From Morinoia aosen (Eukaryota > Arthropoda > Malacostraca > Amphipoda > Talitridae): 64,000 nt of DNA. Every line of letters starts with the position of its first letter. Position 1 is the first letter of the stretch. This document shows, piece by piece, positions 32,701-41,600 of the stretch. The stretch spans positions 35,748,068 through 35,812,067 of the forward strand of contig CM059566.1 of assembly GCA_030386875.1 (NCBI GenBank). Direction: 5' to 3'. A model generated the notes under the pieces. The model saw only the letters and a program-made list of their open reading frames with translations, was not told the DNA's origin and ran no database searches. The position numbers were made by a program, and so were the translations under genes.

Positions 32701-34761
32701 AATCCAAATTATAAGTGAAACGATTTCAACTTCTCTATAAAAAAATTGATAAACATTTAAAAAAAAAAAAATTCTGTGAATTACAAGCTCGAATTAACTG
32801 CATCTTAATCTTCACTTTGCCGCCAGCACACGTCTCTATAGAGGTTTAATTTTGAATTGTGTTATGCTTAGTTGCATTTGTTTGCAGCCCAGATTAAATT
32901 TGAATTTTAATTAGCCTGAATTTTGAAAACGCTTGCTGTTTGGAGTACAATGAATGTAGCATTTAAATCTCCATTCCGAAAATGTATTTTTGGATAATTT
33001 TGGTTGTATGAAAATTTTCCCCCAAGGTTGAAATGGAAACTACGTCCTAGAATTCTATTCGTGCTGTGCTTAAGTAAATAATAAAATTTGAAGATTTGAA
33101 TCATTACTTGGAAAAAATGGCTAAGCATCCGTATGTTCAGCTCAAATTTCGGATTAAGACATTCCCAGCATGAAAACCCGTTCCCGGTGATATGTTCTGA
33201 ATCTTTGACTGATTATTTTCATCCCATGTTTACATGAATATCAGTAATAAAACAACTTTATTTCATGTCATGTTACATGAAGTAGTTTCAGATAGAAATT
33301 TCCATGCTCGAATCAACCTAGGTGAGCGTACATACTGAGTTCATATTTCTGAATTAAATTAGAGTTTCGTTAAAGTTAAATTAAAGTTTATATTAATTAA
33401 AGTTTCTCTCGAATTAAATTAATCAATTACTTTAAATTGCATTCCAGGCATCACAAACTGGGAGACCAGCTTTCAAGAATATTTTTCCCTTTACTCTTGG
33501 ATTTTTATTTCTTTCAAAGAGCCAAAAATTGAAACCCTAGTTTCTCATTCAAACTTGAAGTTAAGCGTGAAGAGATTAATCGAGTCAACTTTATCACTAC
33601 TATTATTTTCATCCATCACATTGCGAAAAGCGTATACCATTGTAAAATAAATGTTCTATTACTGGAACTCACATGTGGAATAACATTTTAGAATGTTTTA
33701 ATTTTTCTTTGTAACTCCCTGTATAGATTACTTCTGCAAAGATTATAGTTTGATCAAGTTATTTATTCTATATGTATTAAAGATAGAAGTTTAAAACTAC
33801 CTATTCCAAATACCTCGCGTAAAAAGAAGCAAAATCTCGTACATCAACAAAATCTCCCTCCCGTACTTCATTGGTATTAAAAGTCAGGGAGTTTTGAGAA
33901 CTATACGAGGGAATATAGACTTCAGCATCTGCCAAGTTCTGAGGCAGCCTAGGTATTTCAAACAAATTCTTCTCAATTTTTGTCTGATTCATTTCTTTCA
34001 TTTCAATGAACTTGTAGATTTATCAGCCGTCAATACGAACTTGTAGGTTTATCAGCTAGCAATATGAACTTGTAGGTTTATCAGCTAGCAATATGAACTT
34101 GTAGGTTTATCAGCTAGCAATATGAACTTGTAGGTTTATCAGCTAGCAATGTGAACTTGTTGATTTATCAGCTGTCAGTACGAACTTGTAGATTTACCAG
34201 ATTACAATACGAACTTGTAGATTTACCAGATTACAATACGAACTTATAGATTTATCAGTTGTCAATAATCAGCGTCATTGCTCAGGGCGGAGCGTGGCCA
34301 GATCGTCGGTGTATCGACGCCTACCCGCCATCGGTTCTTCTACTTCGACCTCAACTGCGAAACAGCGGCGACGGCCGACCATGAACCGTAAAACGACCTC
34401 CACTCTACCTTACTTGAACAAGCCTCCTCAGAACAACATCGACGTGGGCCGCGGGTTTGCTGCAGCTTGCGCCGCTTTTTTCTTAACCGAAGGATTTCAA
34501 GAACAATTTTACGAGGTTTTTGCAGATTTCTTGCGGGCTATGACCGCTCCGTCGCAGTACGGAGTGCGGTACACAGCGATGTACAACACGAAGCGTGAAG
34601 ACGTTTATGAGAATGTCGACAGCCTCAAACTACCGCCGAAAAGAATAATAAATAACCTGCGCACGGTCCTGATAGGAGGGGGAGATGAAGATGAAACCGA
34701 AGCCCCGCCACCGAGTTTTGCCGAGACACCGCATGTGCCCATCAGTGTCAATGGGGACTAG
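19423..34761 (+). CDS. Unrecognised gene with two paralogous alternative last exons (whole-gene model)
   Basis: I do not recognise this gene. The model joins exon 1 (19423-19614), exon 2 (21638-21857) and one of two 3' exons: 3 (26598-27163) or 4 (34286-34761). All junctions are GT-AG and phase-consistent: phase 0 between exons 1 and 2, phase 1 after exon 2. Isoform A (1-2-3) is 978 nt, 325 residues; isoform B (1-2-4) is 888 nt, 295 residues. Residues about 50-120 are helical and charged, with a spacing reminiscent of a CARD-type death fold, a weak inference. Residues 188-223 form a compact hydrophobic domain with F-A-A-A-C-A followed by F-F, then D-F-L, present in both isoforms. Acidic, Ser/Pro-rich tails follow. 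The exons are GC-rich in AT-rich surroundings, which supports coding. No promoter was identified. The gene converges on FAMeT. Confidence 0.7.
19633..19910. repeat. Intron 1 repeat (ATGACAAGTATCATTGCAAT)
   Basis: Degenerate ~30-bp units beginning 15-20 bp after the exon 1 donor. The block is homologous to 21868-22100 in intron 2. Confidence 0.8.
20280..20632. repeat. Minisatellite, 21-bp unit (~16 copies), intron 1
   Basis: Unit CGCTTAATTTTCCCTAAATA with one further base. Confidence 0.95.
21638..21857 (+). CDS. Exon 2 of the alternative-last-exon gene (CARD-like helical segment)
   Basis: The acceptor ATTTTTTAG precedes ATT GAC CTC; the donor is CTAAGAA|GTAAGG, phase 1. It encodes residues 65-137, including PPMERFIMLKSRKHLTRAD, a hydrophobic heptad-like run, then LKGLLVNFYNGVDV. 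Together with the end of exon 1 (LDKHREKYFK) the order of helices and the 'LT-x-x-D' turn resemble a CARD, but no diagnostic residue settles this. The first 230 bases of the following intron are homologous to the start of intron 1. Confidence 0.75.
21868..22100. repeat. Intron 2 repeat homologous to intron 1 start
   Basis: Shares GGGGTTAT, TGAAATAACTGT, GTAAAATTG and the GACAAGTATCATTGC units in the same order as 19633-19910, again starting about 10 bp after the donor. Confidence 0.8.
22101..23329. other. Intron 2, unique AT-rich sequence
   Basis: A 63-codon frame at 23006-23197 (MKEIHQAWYSSSVTNDLKKQ start) has no splice signals in phase with the gene and is not called. Confidence 0.5.
23330..23620. 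repeat. ~60-bp degenerate repeat, intron 2 (5 copies)
   Basis: Units share GGGCAGATGATTTAAAGTTA-like and GGATAATATTCATGTTTT-like blocks. Confidence 0.7.
23760..23935. mobile_element. piggyBac-like MITE, diverged copy
   Basis: Starts TTAACTGCGGCAGGG and retains the GAACTTCA/TTCAACTCAAAT and GGTCGGCCAGCAGT blocks of the family. Confidence 0.45.
24749..25080. repeat. Minisatellite, 27-bp unit (~12 copies), intron 2
   Basis: Unit contains TTGCCTGGCCTTTGCAAATC. Frames in all three phases are artefacts. Confidence 0.97.
25081..26597. other. Rest of intron 2
   Basis: Unique sequence with a degenerate CTCTTACTGATGCCCCTGATCC-type repeat shortened to a few copies at 25790-25920. No exon seen. Confidence 0.5.
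26598..27163 (+). CDS. Exon 3: alternative last exon A, with internal donor sites
   Basis: The acceptor GAGTTTCCAG is followed by 566 nt ending in TGA (27161-27163). Joined to exon 2 it completes an Asn codon. Residues 138-187 are a Ser/Ala/Gly-rich linker; 188-223 are the shared domain (NIDFTRIF-AAACASFF ... FNDFLTQM). An acidic stretch (DDDDGEDAGED) and a Ser/Pro-rich tail follow. Two strong 5' splice sites lie inside the frame, CCAC|GTAAGC (exon end 26879) and AATC|GTAAGT (exon end 27065). Both are phase 1, so both would join exon 4 in frame. ATTAAA at 27303 and AATAAA at 28145 are candidate poly(A) signals for the terminal form. Confidence 0.72.
27217..27409 (+). repeat. Direct duplication just after the exon 3 stop
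   Basis: AACGCATTGCGTTTTCTGCG...CGGTCGATGC at 27217-27300 recurs at 27320-27404 with modest divergence. It would lie in the 3' UTR of isoform A. Confidence 0.8.
27410..29236. other. Intergenic/intron sequence between exons 3 and 4
   Basis: AT-rich. 28590-28760 has three copies of a degenerate ATTGATTGTGTGG...GTCACCATCA unit. No exon seen. Confidence 0.5.
29237..29346. mobile_element. Small MITE-like inverted repeat
   Basis: ACCCAGTCTAACTTTTT at the left and AAAAAGTTAGACTGGGT at the right, about 75 bp between. Confidence 0.75.
29718..29825. repeat. (AT)n microsatellite cluster
   Basis: About 19 AT units, then two ATCAATGGTATGTATATATA units. A signal-peptide-like frame here is simple-sequence noise. 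Confidence 0.9.
29826..31195. other. AT-rich sequence, no gene seen
   Basis: Includes a ~60-bp direct duplication (TTAAAATACCTTCTTATTGC, about 30255 and 30325). Confidence 0.5.
31196..31424. mobile_element. piggyBac-like MITE, best-preserved copy
   Basis: TTAA at both ends (31196-31199, 31421-31424) with inverted termini CACTTTGACCGC and GCGGTTAAAGTG. TTAA target duplications are typical of piggyBac-type elements. No coding capacity. Confidence 0.8.
31425..34004. other. AT-rich sequence, no gene seen
   Basis: 31550-31760 is a degenerate CATCAAAATAATTTATTACA repeat. The rest looks unique. Confidence 0.5.
34008..34265. repeat. Minisatellite, 29-bp unit (~9 copies), against the exon 4 acceptor
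   Basis: Unit contains GAACTTGTAGGTTTATCAGC. Each unit carries TTTATCAG, a plausible decoy 3' splice site, ending 20 bp before the real acceptor. Confidence 0.92.
34286..34761 (+). CDS. Exon 4: alternative last exon B, paralogue of exon 3
   Basis: The acceptor CATTGCTCAG precedes GG CGG AGC; the stop is TAG at 34759-34761. Joined to exon 2 it gives R-R-S-V and a basic Ser/Thr/Arg-rich linker. The shared domain (NIDVGRGF-AAACAAFF ... FADFLRAM) is again at residues 188-223, without gaps against exon 3 (20 of 36 residues identical by eye). An acidic segment GGGDEDETEAPPP and a short tail follow. It can also accept either internal donor of exon 3, giving 389- or 451-residue products with two domain copies. 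A 29-bp minisatellite abuts the acceptor. Confidence 0.72.
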
Positions 34762-35272
34762 GAATGATGTGGGCGTCAACCTTATCTGTACAACGGTAAT
34801 TGCTGCGTGTTGTTGTGCGGGAAATCGCCGTGAAAAGAGCGCAATGCGTAATTAATTTTATTATTATCAAATTTACGAGTCCTCTGAAATGTTTTTGGAA
34901 CATATATAGTTAAAAAATTAATATTTTACTGAAAAGCACATAGTAACATATCTTCGTCAGTGTAGAAATTAGCTGCCGTCTAGTCAATTAGTATTTCTCT
35001 ATTTTTGTACAGTGAACTCTTAACTTCGGGGTCAACTGCCCGGTGTTGTTGTAGATAAATTTAAAGAGGTTTTAAAGGAGAAATATACAAATGGAGACTA
35101 GCATTCATCTTCGCAATACTTATGCTACATTAAGATCGTATGAGATATCAGCATTTCTTCCTTGCTACCTTTTCATCCTGAATCTTTATAAAACTTTTTT
35201 TGTGATACTTAGTCGCACATGTACTCGAGAAACGCACTTCGTATTGGTATCTTTTGAATATAAATAAACCAT

Positions 35273-35299
35273 CATCACCGCTACGAAATGCTAAATAAA
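35273..35299 (+). terminator. Candidate poly(A) signals for exon 4 of the plus-strand gene
   Basis: AATAAA occurs at 35273-35278 and again at 35294-35299, about 510-540 nt after the TAG at 34761. With the FAMeT signal at 35396 this puts the two 3' ends roughly 100 bp apart. Confidence 0.45.
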
Positions 35300-35395
35300 T
35301 TTGTTTCATTCAAGTGCACTTAGTCTTTAAGCATGGGATTTTATAAATCCCAACTGAAGGAAATATACAAAATCATTACTCGTATAACCGCTAAT

Positions 35396-35401
35396 TTTAT
35401 T
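35396..35401 (-). terminator. Candidate FAMeT poly(A) signal
   Basis: AATAAA on the minus strand about 205 nt after the TGA at 35605. No closer copy was seen. Confidence 0.45.
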
Positions 35402-35604
35402 AGAAAATCTTTCATAAGAACCTGCAAGAACAAACCAAAAATTATTGGAACACAAAATATGTTGCTAAGTTAGCCCCTACGTTCTTATTGTCTAGAGTGT
35501 TAACATAGACAGGCGTGTTAGTGCGCAAAGTTGATCACCTTGCGCACTCGACCTTCGTATCAGATAATTCAGAGGCTGAAGTTAATGACAACTTCAGCAT
35601 CTTT

Positions 35605-35667
35605 TCAAACGTTGAGTTTCCACTGGCCACACGCGCCCCAGCCCGTGCAGAAGCCGACGTGCGTCGC
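35605..35667 (-). CDS. FAMeT: FAMeT exon 10 (last 20 codons and stop)
   Basis: This exon is too short to show as a free-standing frame. Acceptor TCTATTGTTGCAG then ATHVGFCTGWGACGQWKLNV and TGA (35607-35605). The THVGFCTGWGA string is the family's closing motif and completes repeat 3 in the expected position; the phase (0) agrees with the donor at 36838. AATAAA on the minus strand at 35401-35396 would give a 3' UTR of about 200 nt. Confidence 0.82.
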   Translation of the reverse strand, partial: ATHVGFCTGWGACGQWKLNV

Positions 35668-38600
35668 CTGCAACAATAGAACTAATTACCCATCATGTTT
35701 GCATTAACCGTCATTTATTCGATAAAATTTGTCAGTAATTCAACTGGCATTAAATTTCATTTATTTGGTAAACTTCGTTAGCAAGTCTATCTGTATTAAC
35801 TTTCATTAATTTGCCAATTCCGATCGCATCATTATATATTTAAATAGCTCAAATAGAATGTGTCAGCCAATTTTATTCTATTTACTGTTTTTATTTGGTG
35901 ACTTCCCAATTAATTTAGGACTCTGTTTCAAATGATTTTCCCCACTACAATGTTTGCGATTCGTATTATAAAGTTTGCTAAATTACAACAAAGGTCAATA
36001 AATTAATTGTGCATTATACCCTAGATTGTTTGTATTCGAGTAGGCATGTTGCTGCCAGGTGTTCATTTTGAGTAATGTGAATATTCAGATTTTAATAACT
36101 TATTGCGATTTTCAATTGCTTACAAGGCACTAAATACAATAAAATAATTACCAGCAATGTCAAGTTGACGTATTGCATTAGGAATCAATTATATAAATGG
36201 CTATTTGTTTTGTCCCAGAATTGGAACTTTGTCTCGTTCACGCGATTTACAATGTAAGATCGCGCCCTTGACATTAAAACTCAATCCCTAAATGGCGATT
36301 TGAATAAAATTTGCTGTGTTGTTCTTACGGTTTAAGTCAAAATTTGCAACGTGCTACATAATTTTTTGATTTGTTAATACGTAGCATAAAACATGTGAGC
36401 ACCTTACAAGTCAAATTTAGTCAAAAAAAAAACTTTAACGGCATTCCACCAAGCTGAGCGTTGATGCCCTTACGAACGCTGCACCAACTAAAGCACAAGT
36501 ACCTTTGAGAACACTACATTAAATGAAGTACGAATTACGTAAATAACTTTCCACCGAACGAAGTCCAGGTACCTTGAGCGTAAGTTCCTCGATATACCTA
36601 AACACTCAAGTTCCATTGAAATATCTATCACCTAATATTATACCTAAAGTATAATATTTTTTATTCCAACATGTGAAAAACTTGAACTATTTCGTAGTGT
36701 TGAGAAGTTATGAAGCGCACTACACCACATTAAGCAATAAGCTCCTCGGAAAACCACCCTCAAATAAAGTAAAATATTTTTCATTTGGACACGAAGTTGA
36801 AATACTATTTCGAAGTTGTAAAATGGAGTGTAAATACCTTGAAGGGCTCGGGGTCCTGCCACTCCATGAAGGAGTCTCCCTCCCCAGCGCGGCCGACCCG
36901 GATGTGGCCTCCGCGAATGTTGACCCAGTACACCTTCTCTCCTCCGCAGCACTCGTCCGGTGTCTCAACCTTCACAACAGTCGTCTCTGTAAAAAAATGA
37001 AAATCCCGTTGAAACTGACCAAAGACTCTACCATACTAACGTCGTTTCTGTAAAAAAATGAAACAAACCCGTTGACACAGACTAAAAACTCTACTTTAAA
37101 ACCGTGGTTTCTGTAAAAAAATGAAAAAAAACGTTGAAACTAACCAAATACTACCTCACCACCATGATTTCTATAAGAAATCAATACCTCGTCAAACTGA
37201 CCAACGAAAATTATAATTTTTTGAAAATCGACATGTCTGATTGAAAATAACCAACAGCAACAACAAACGTAAGAAAATTCTTACACCACACTGAATTTCC
37301 CGAATTCCTTCGAAGCGGGTGCGATGTTCACTAGATATCAAACTGTTGGTTAGGGAATTTAATTCACCCAGTAACGACTATGAGGACATTGGTAACGTTT
37401 TCCAAAAGCAACGTTCGCATATTCTACTCGTAGTTGAATTTGTTCGCTATTGAATTTATTAGGCTCATAGCCGTGTGGCTGTTCATTTCTCATTCTAATG
37501 TCGGTGACAACCTGACACCAGCAAGTTGAATGAATGTGATGAAGCTGATACAATTAAAAAAACAATCTGGACGTTAGAAGAATAAAAGAACTCATAAGTA
37601 GCAAGACGAAGGTTAATGAAAAATCCCTGCACTGAACTGAACGGTCTTCTCATGTTCATAATTCCCAACTCCGCAGCAGAGAAGCCAATTCTAAGCTCAT
37701 GTGCAAACTAAATTTCAAAAATTTCTATGAGATCGAGTACCTTTGCTTTTCCTGATAAAGCTGCTTTGGTTAACTTCCATGAAAACCTAGTGCTATAAAA
37801 TTGAAAACCTAGTGCTATAAAATTGAAAACCTAGTGCTATAAAATTGAAAACCTAGTGCTATAAAATTGAAAACCTAGTGCTATAAAATTGAAAACCTAG
37901 TGCTATAAAATTGAAAACCTAGTGCTATAAAATTGAAAACCTAGTACTATAAAATTGAAAACCTAGTGCTATAAAATTGAAAACCTAGTGCTATAAAATT
38001 GAAAACCTAGTGCTATAAAATTGAAAACCTAGTGCTTCAAAATTGAAAACCTAGTGCTTCAAAATTGAAAACCTTTTGCTATAAAATTGAAAACCTCGTG
38101 CTTTAACCATTTCCATTAGACAGAGTACCACCTACCTTTGCTCTTCCTGATGGCGCTGTTCTGGTTCTCCCAGCCGCCGATGAAGATCTCGTACATGAGC
38201 GGCGTCTCCTGAGCAGCGGTGGTGAAGCTGAGGTGGGCGTCGTGGTCGCAGGCGACGCTGAAGGTGACCGTGTCGCCGTACAGCGGCTCGTAGTTGTACT
38301 GCAGCTTGTCAGGCGTCGGCACTTGGCGCTCGTCTGAAATTCGACCAGAATTTAACACAAATGAAATGTGTTCGTTGGGCTGACAATTGGACAATTTTAC
38401 GCAAACGAAATGGTTCATTAATAATTTTACACAAGCAAAATCTAATCGTTCGTTCGCAATTGGACCATAATTTTACGAAAACGAAATGTATGCTTTTAAA
38501 ACAGCTGGCAGTAGATTCATTTGGGCACAATTTGACGTACTTGAAACTTGCGTGCAGATTTGGAATGTTAGCGGTGCATGGATTCACTTTGACGCAAGTG

Positions 38601-41600
38601 AAGAAAAACAGGATGTGCTTGTATGGAAACTTTGCCATCGTCTTCATCTTCAACTCGATACAATTCAGTATTTACGAAACTTACTGCCTTTAAAATGCTG
38701 CCTTTAAAGTGCTGCCTTTAAAGTGCTGCCTTTAAAGTGCTGGTAAAGTCTGGATAGTCACATTAACACATATCATATATGTGATTTGTGATTCCACGTA
38801 TCACATATATGTGATATGTGGGATATGGGAATATCAATATTCTTAATGACTATTCCATGGACTCATATAGAAAATGTAAACTTAAAGAATTCGCTCGTTC
38901 TTCCAAGTTGCACGAAGACTTGAATTTTTGCAAATTTAACAACTTTGAACTATGAACAATTTGAACAACACTTTCGGCAATCGAAATTGTTGTTCCATGG
39001 GATCTGAACTACAGAAGAAAACATCATGATTTCATCCAACATTAAAACGAATTTACAACAAATTTTCCAAGGGACGCGGTAGATTCTAACGACTTGAAAA
39101 CTTCTGTGATTTCCTCTGTTTTGTGAAAAATAGAAAGCTCATTTTTTCACTACACAAGCCATTTCCACAAGATGGGAATCGAAATAGGAAGGCAAATTAA
39201 TACCTGCATAAAACTGCAACAACTGTCATTTGTCATATCAATGCTTAATTCATGCATCTCATTTTGAGATGATCCATAGCACATCTCGACATGATGATTT
39301 ACTTCGAATTTGAAAAGCTCCGTGCACTTAATCTGAACTTGCCTTTATTAAAAGTCTTATTCTAACGTTTACAGAGCTTCATTATCTAGTAACGTCAACA
39401 TTTCGTGGCAAAATACCATATAATTTTACAAATTCACTTGAAAAAAACTCGAAAAAAAACTTATAATGCGACAACAAACGCACTGCAGATCTTATTGGAA
39501 ATGATAAATTTCCTCTAGGTATTTCTAACTTCACAAAATAAGTTCTCGGAACTAACAACTCATGCTCTCTATATTAATCCAAAGGCATGCAAAACTGATC
39601 CCCATAAGTTGAAATTTTGGGAATGCGGTGAGAAAATGAGCTTCCAGAAGCACCATAAGCTAATGGATACCAAAATGTGATCACAACCACAACTCACGGA
39701 AGAAGATAAAGCCGCCAGTGGCAGACACCATAAGCTAATGTGATCACTACCATCACTCACGGAAGAAGGTGAAGCCGCCAGTGGCAGACACCATAAGCTA
39801 ATGGATACCAAAATGTGATCACTACCACCACCACTCACGGAAGAAGATGAAGCCGCCAGTGGCACCGTAGCCAGTCGAGAAGCCGAAGTGCGAGGTAACG
39901 ACCGGCTCAGGCAGGGCACAGCTCATGAAGGGCTCAAATTCGCCTCCCTTGCCCACTCTGATCTCGTCGTGGTCGGTGGCCACCCAAAATTCGCGGAATT
40001 CAGCCTCGCTCAGGATTCCAGAGGAGCCAACTTTCACGAGGTCATCCGCTGGATAAATCGAAATTATAGTTACAATTATAATCAAGATTAGAGTACACGC
40101 ACGGCCTGTCAAAAATGACGGGATTCGATATTTTCCCGAAAAAAATATTTCTGATGCGTGTGTGACAAATAAATATATCCATCAATGTATATTTTAAAAT
40201 ATTCGTGTACTTAAGGCACCATTTAGCATGGAAGCAAGAGAATGTGGAATCTACGCAGAAGGGGGCATATAAACAGTAAGTTGAAAGTTCATGAAACGAG
40301 ATAAAAGTTGAAGAAGAAAGTAGTAGGGCTAAAAAACAGGACAAAAGTGAACCGAAGAAAGGTGGTCCCTAACGCAACAACAAAAATTATTTCGACAAAA
40401 ACAAGGCCTACCTAACTCTCAGCTTGGGCCCTCACACATTTCCCCCCTGGGAGTGCTAATTCCCAGATACAATAGTTGTATCCTCCTGAGGGGTGACAAT
40501 AGAATAAACTATGAGTTTGCTCGTCTGACATCTGACTTAAGGCAAACCACAACAATCTTGATATGAAATGTTTGAATGGGAATAATTGCAGGTCTGAACA
40601 TCAAGAAAAGAAAGAATGAAAGAAAAGAAAAACAGTATATATCCAAAAAAGTCGATACATGAGATGCACAACAACAAATTGAATTTAAAAATTTCTTACT
40701 ATAAAACGTCCCTATAAACGTACCGTACGAGAGGTAAGTAACTGTAAACTACAACATGTCTGATTCAGGAGCTTTACCAAGCCGAATCATCTCTACCAGT
40801 TGCCGATCAGTGTTTTGATACGAATTTTTACGCAATAAAGGTTTAATACACTTACTCCTCTCCTATTGACTTTATGAATAAATTTTCTTTTCTGTGCAAA
40901 AGAATTATTTTTATTTTTAAACGAAGTATAGATGTGCAGTGAGATATAAATACAATTAATATCAATACAATACCATAAAATGTAGTACGTGTACGATAAT
41001 GTGAAAGACTTATGACTAGGCGTTTTCTGATTTACGAGGAACGAGTTAAAATAAACACGAATTATTTTAAACATTACCGCATCAGAAAAATATTGGGGAA
41101 GTAAAATACTGAACTGGTTGCTACGCTCGACGAATTAAAAAGGTGACAGACGAGGGAAGCGTCTATTATGACTTAGGGTAGAGAGGTACATCTAAAGTGT
41201 ACATTAACGACAAAACACGGATATTCGGTTATAAAATTTCTTATTATTCAAACGTATAACTTGAAGTTCATTGAACTTGTTTTTACGCATTATTTTCAAT
41301 TTTTCCATAAGGGGCACTCCTACTGGAGAAAATAAGAACACACACGGTCTCTCACTGAAGGTTATATCAATAAAAGGGATGTATCAATAATTGTTATATC
41401 AATAACAAAATAGAGAGTTAATATAACAAAAATTAAAACTAAATAATATAGGGTTATATCAATAAAACAATAAAGAGTTAATATAAAAGTTTAAAAATAA
41501 ATAATAAAGAGTTATATCCACAAAACCCGCGCGGTGAATTCGTTAGAACGAAGCATTGTGTTACAGTACACACGAGAGTTTGTTAGTAGATCGTGTGTGG

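Larger units (their letters stand above)
34762..35604. other. Convergent 3' region between the two genes
   Basis: No coding sequence seen. It holds the 3' UTRs of both genes and their poly(A) candidates; otherwise AT-rich and unique-looking. Confidence 0.6.

Noticed and set aside
36644..37053. Plus-strand frames over FAMeT exon 9
   Set aside because: Antisense shadows of the minus-strand exon; the family motifs are only on the minus strand.
39569..39919. 116-residue Ser-rich minus-strand frame
   Set aside because: It is an out-of-frame reading of FAMeT exon 7 and its tandemly repeated donor region.
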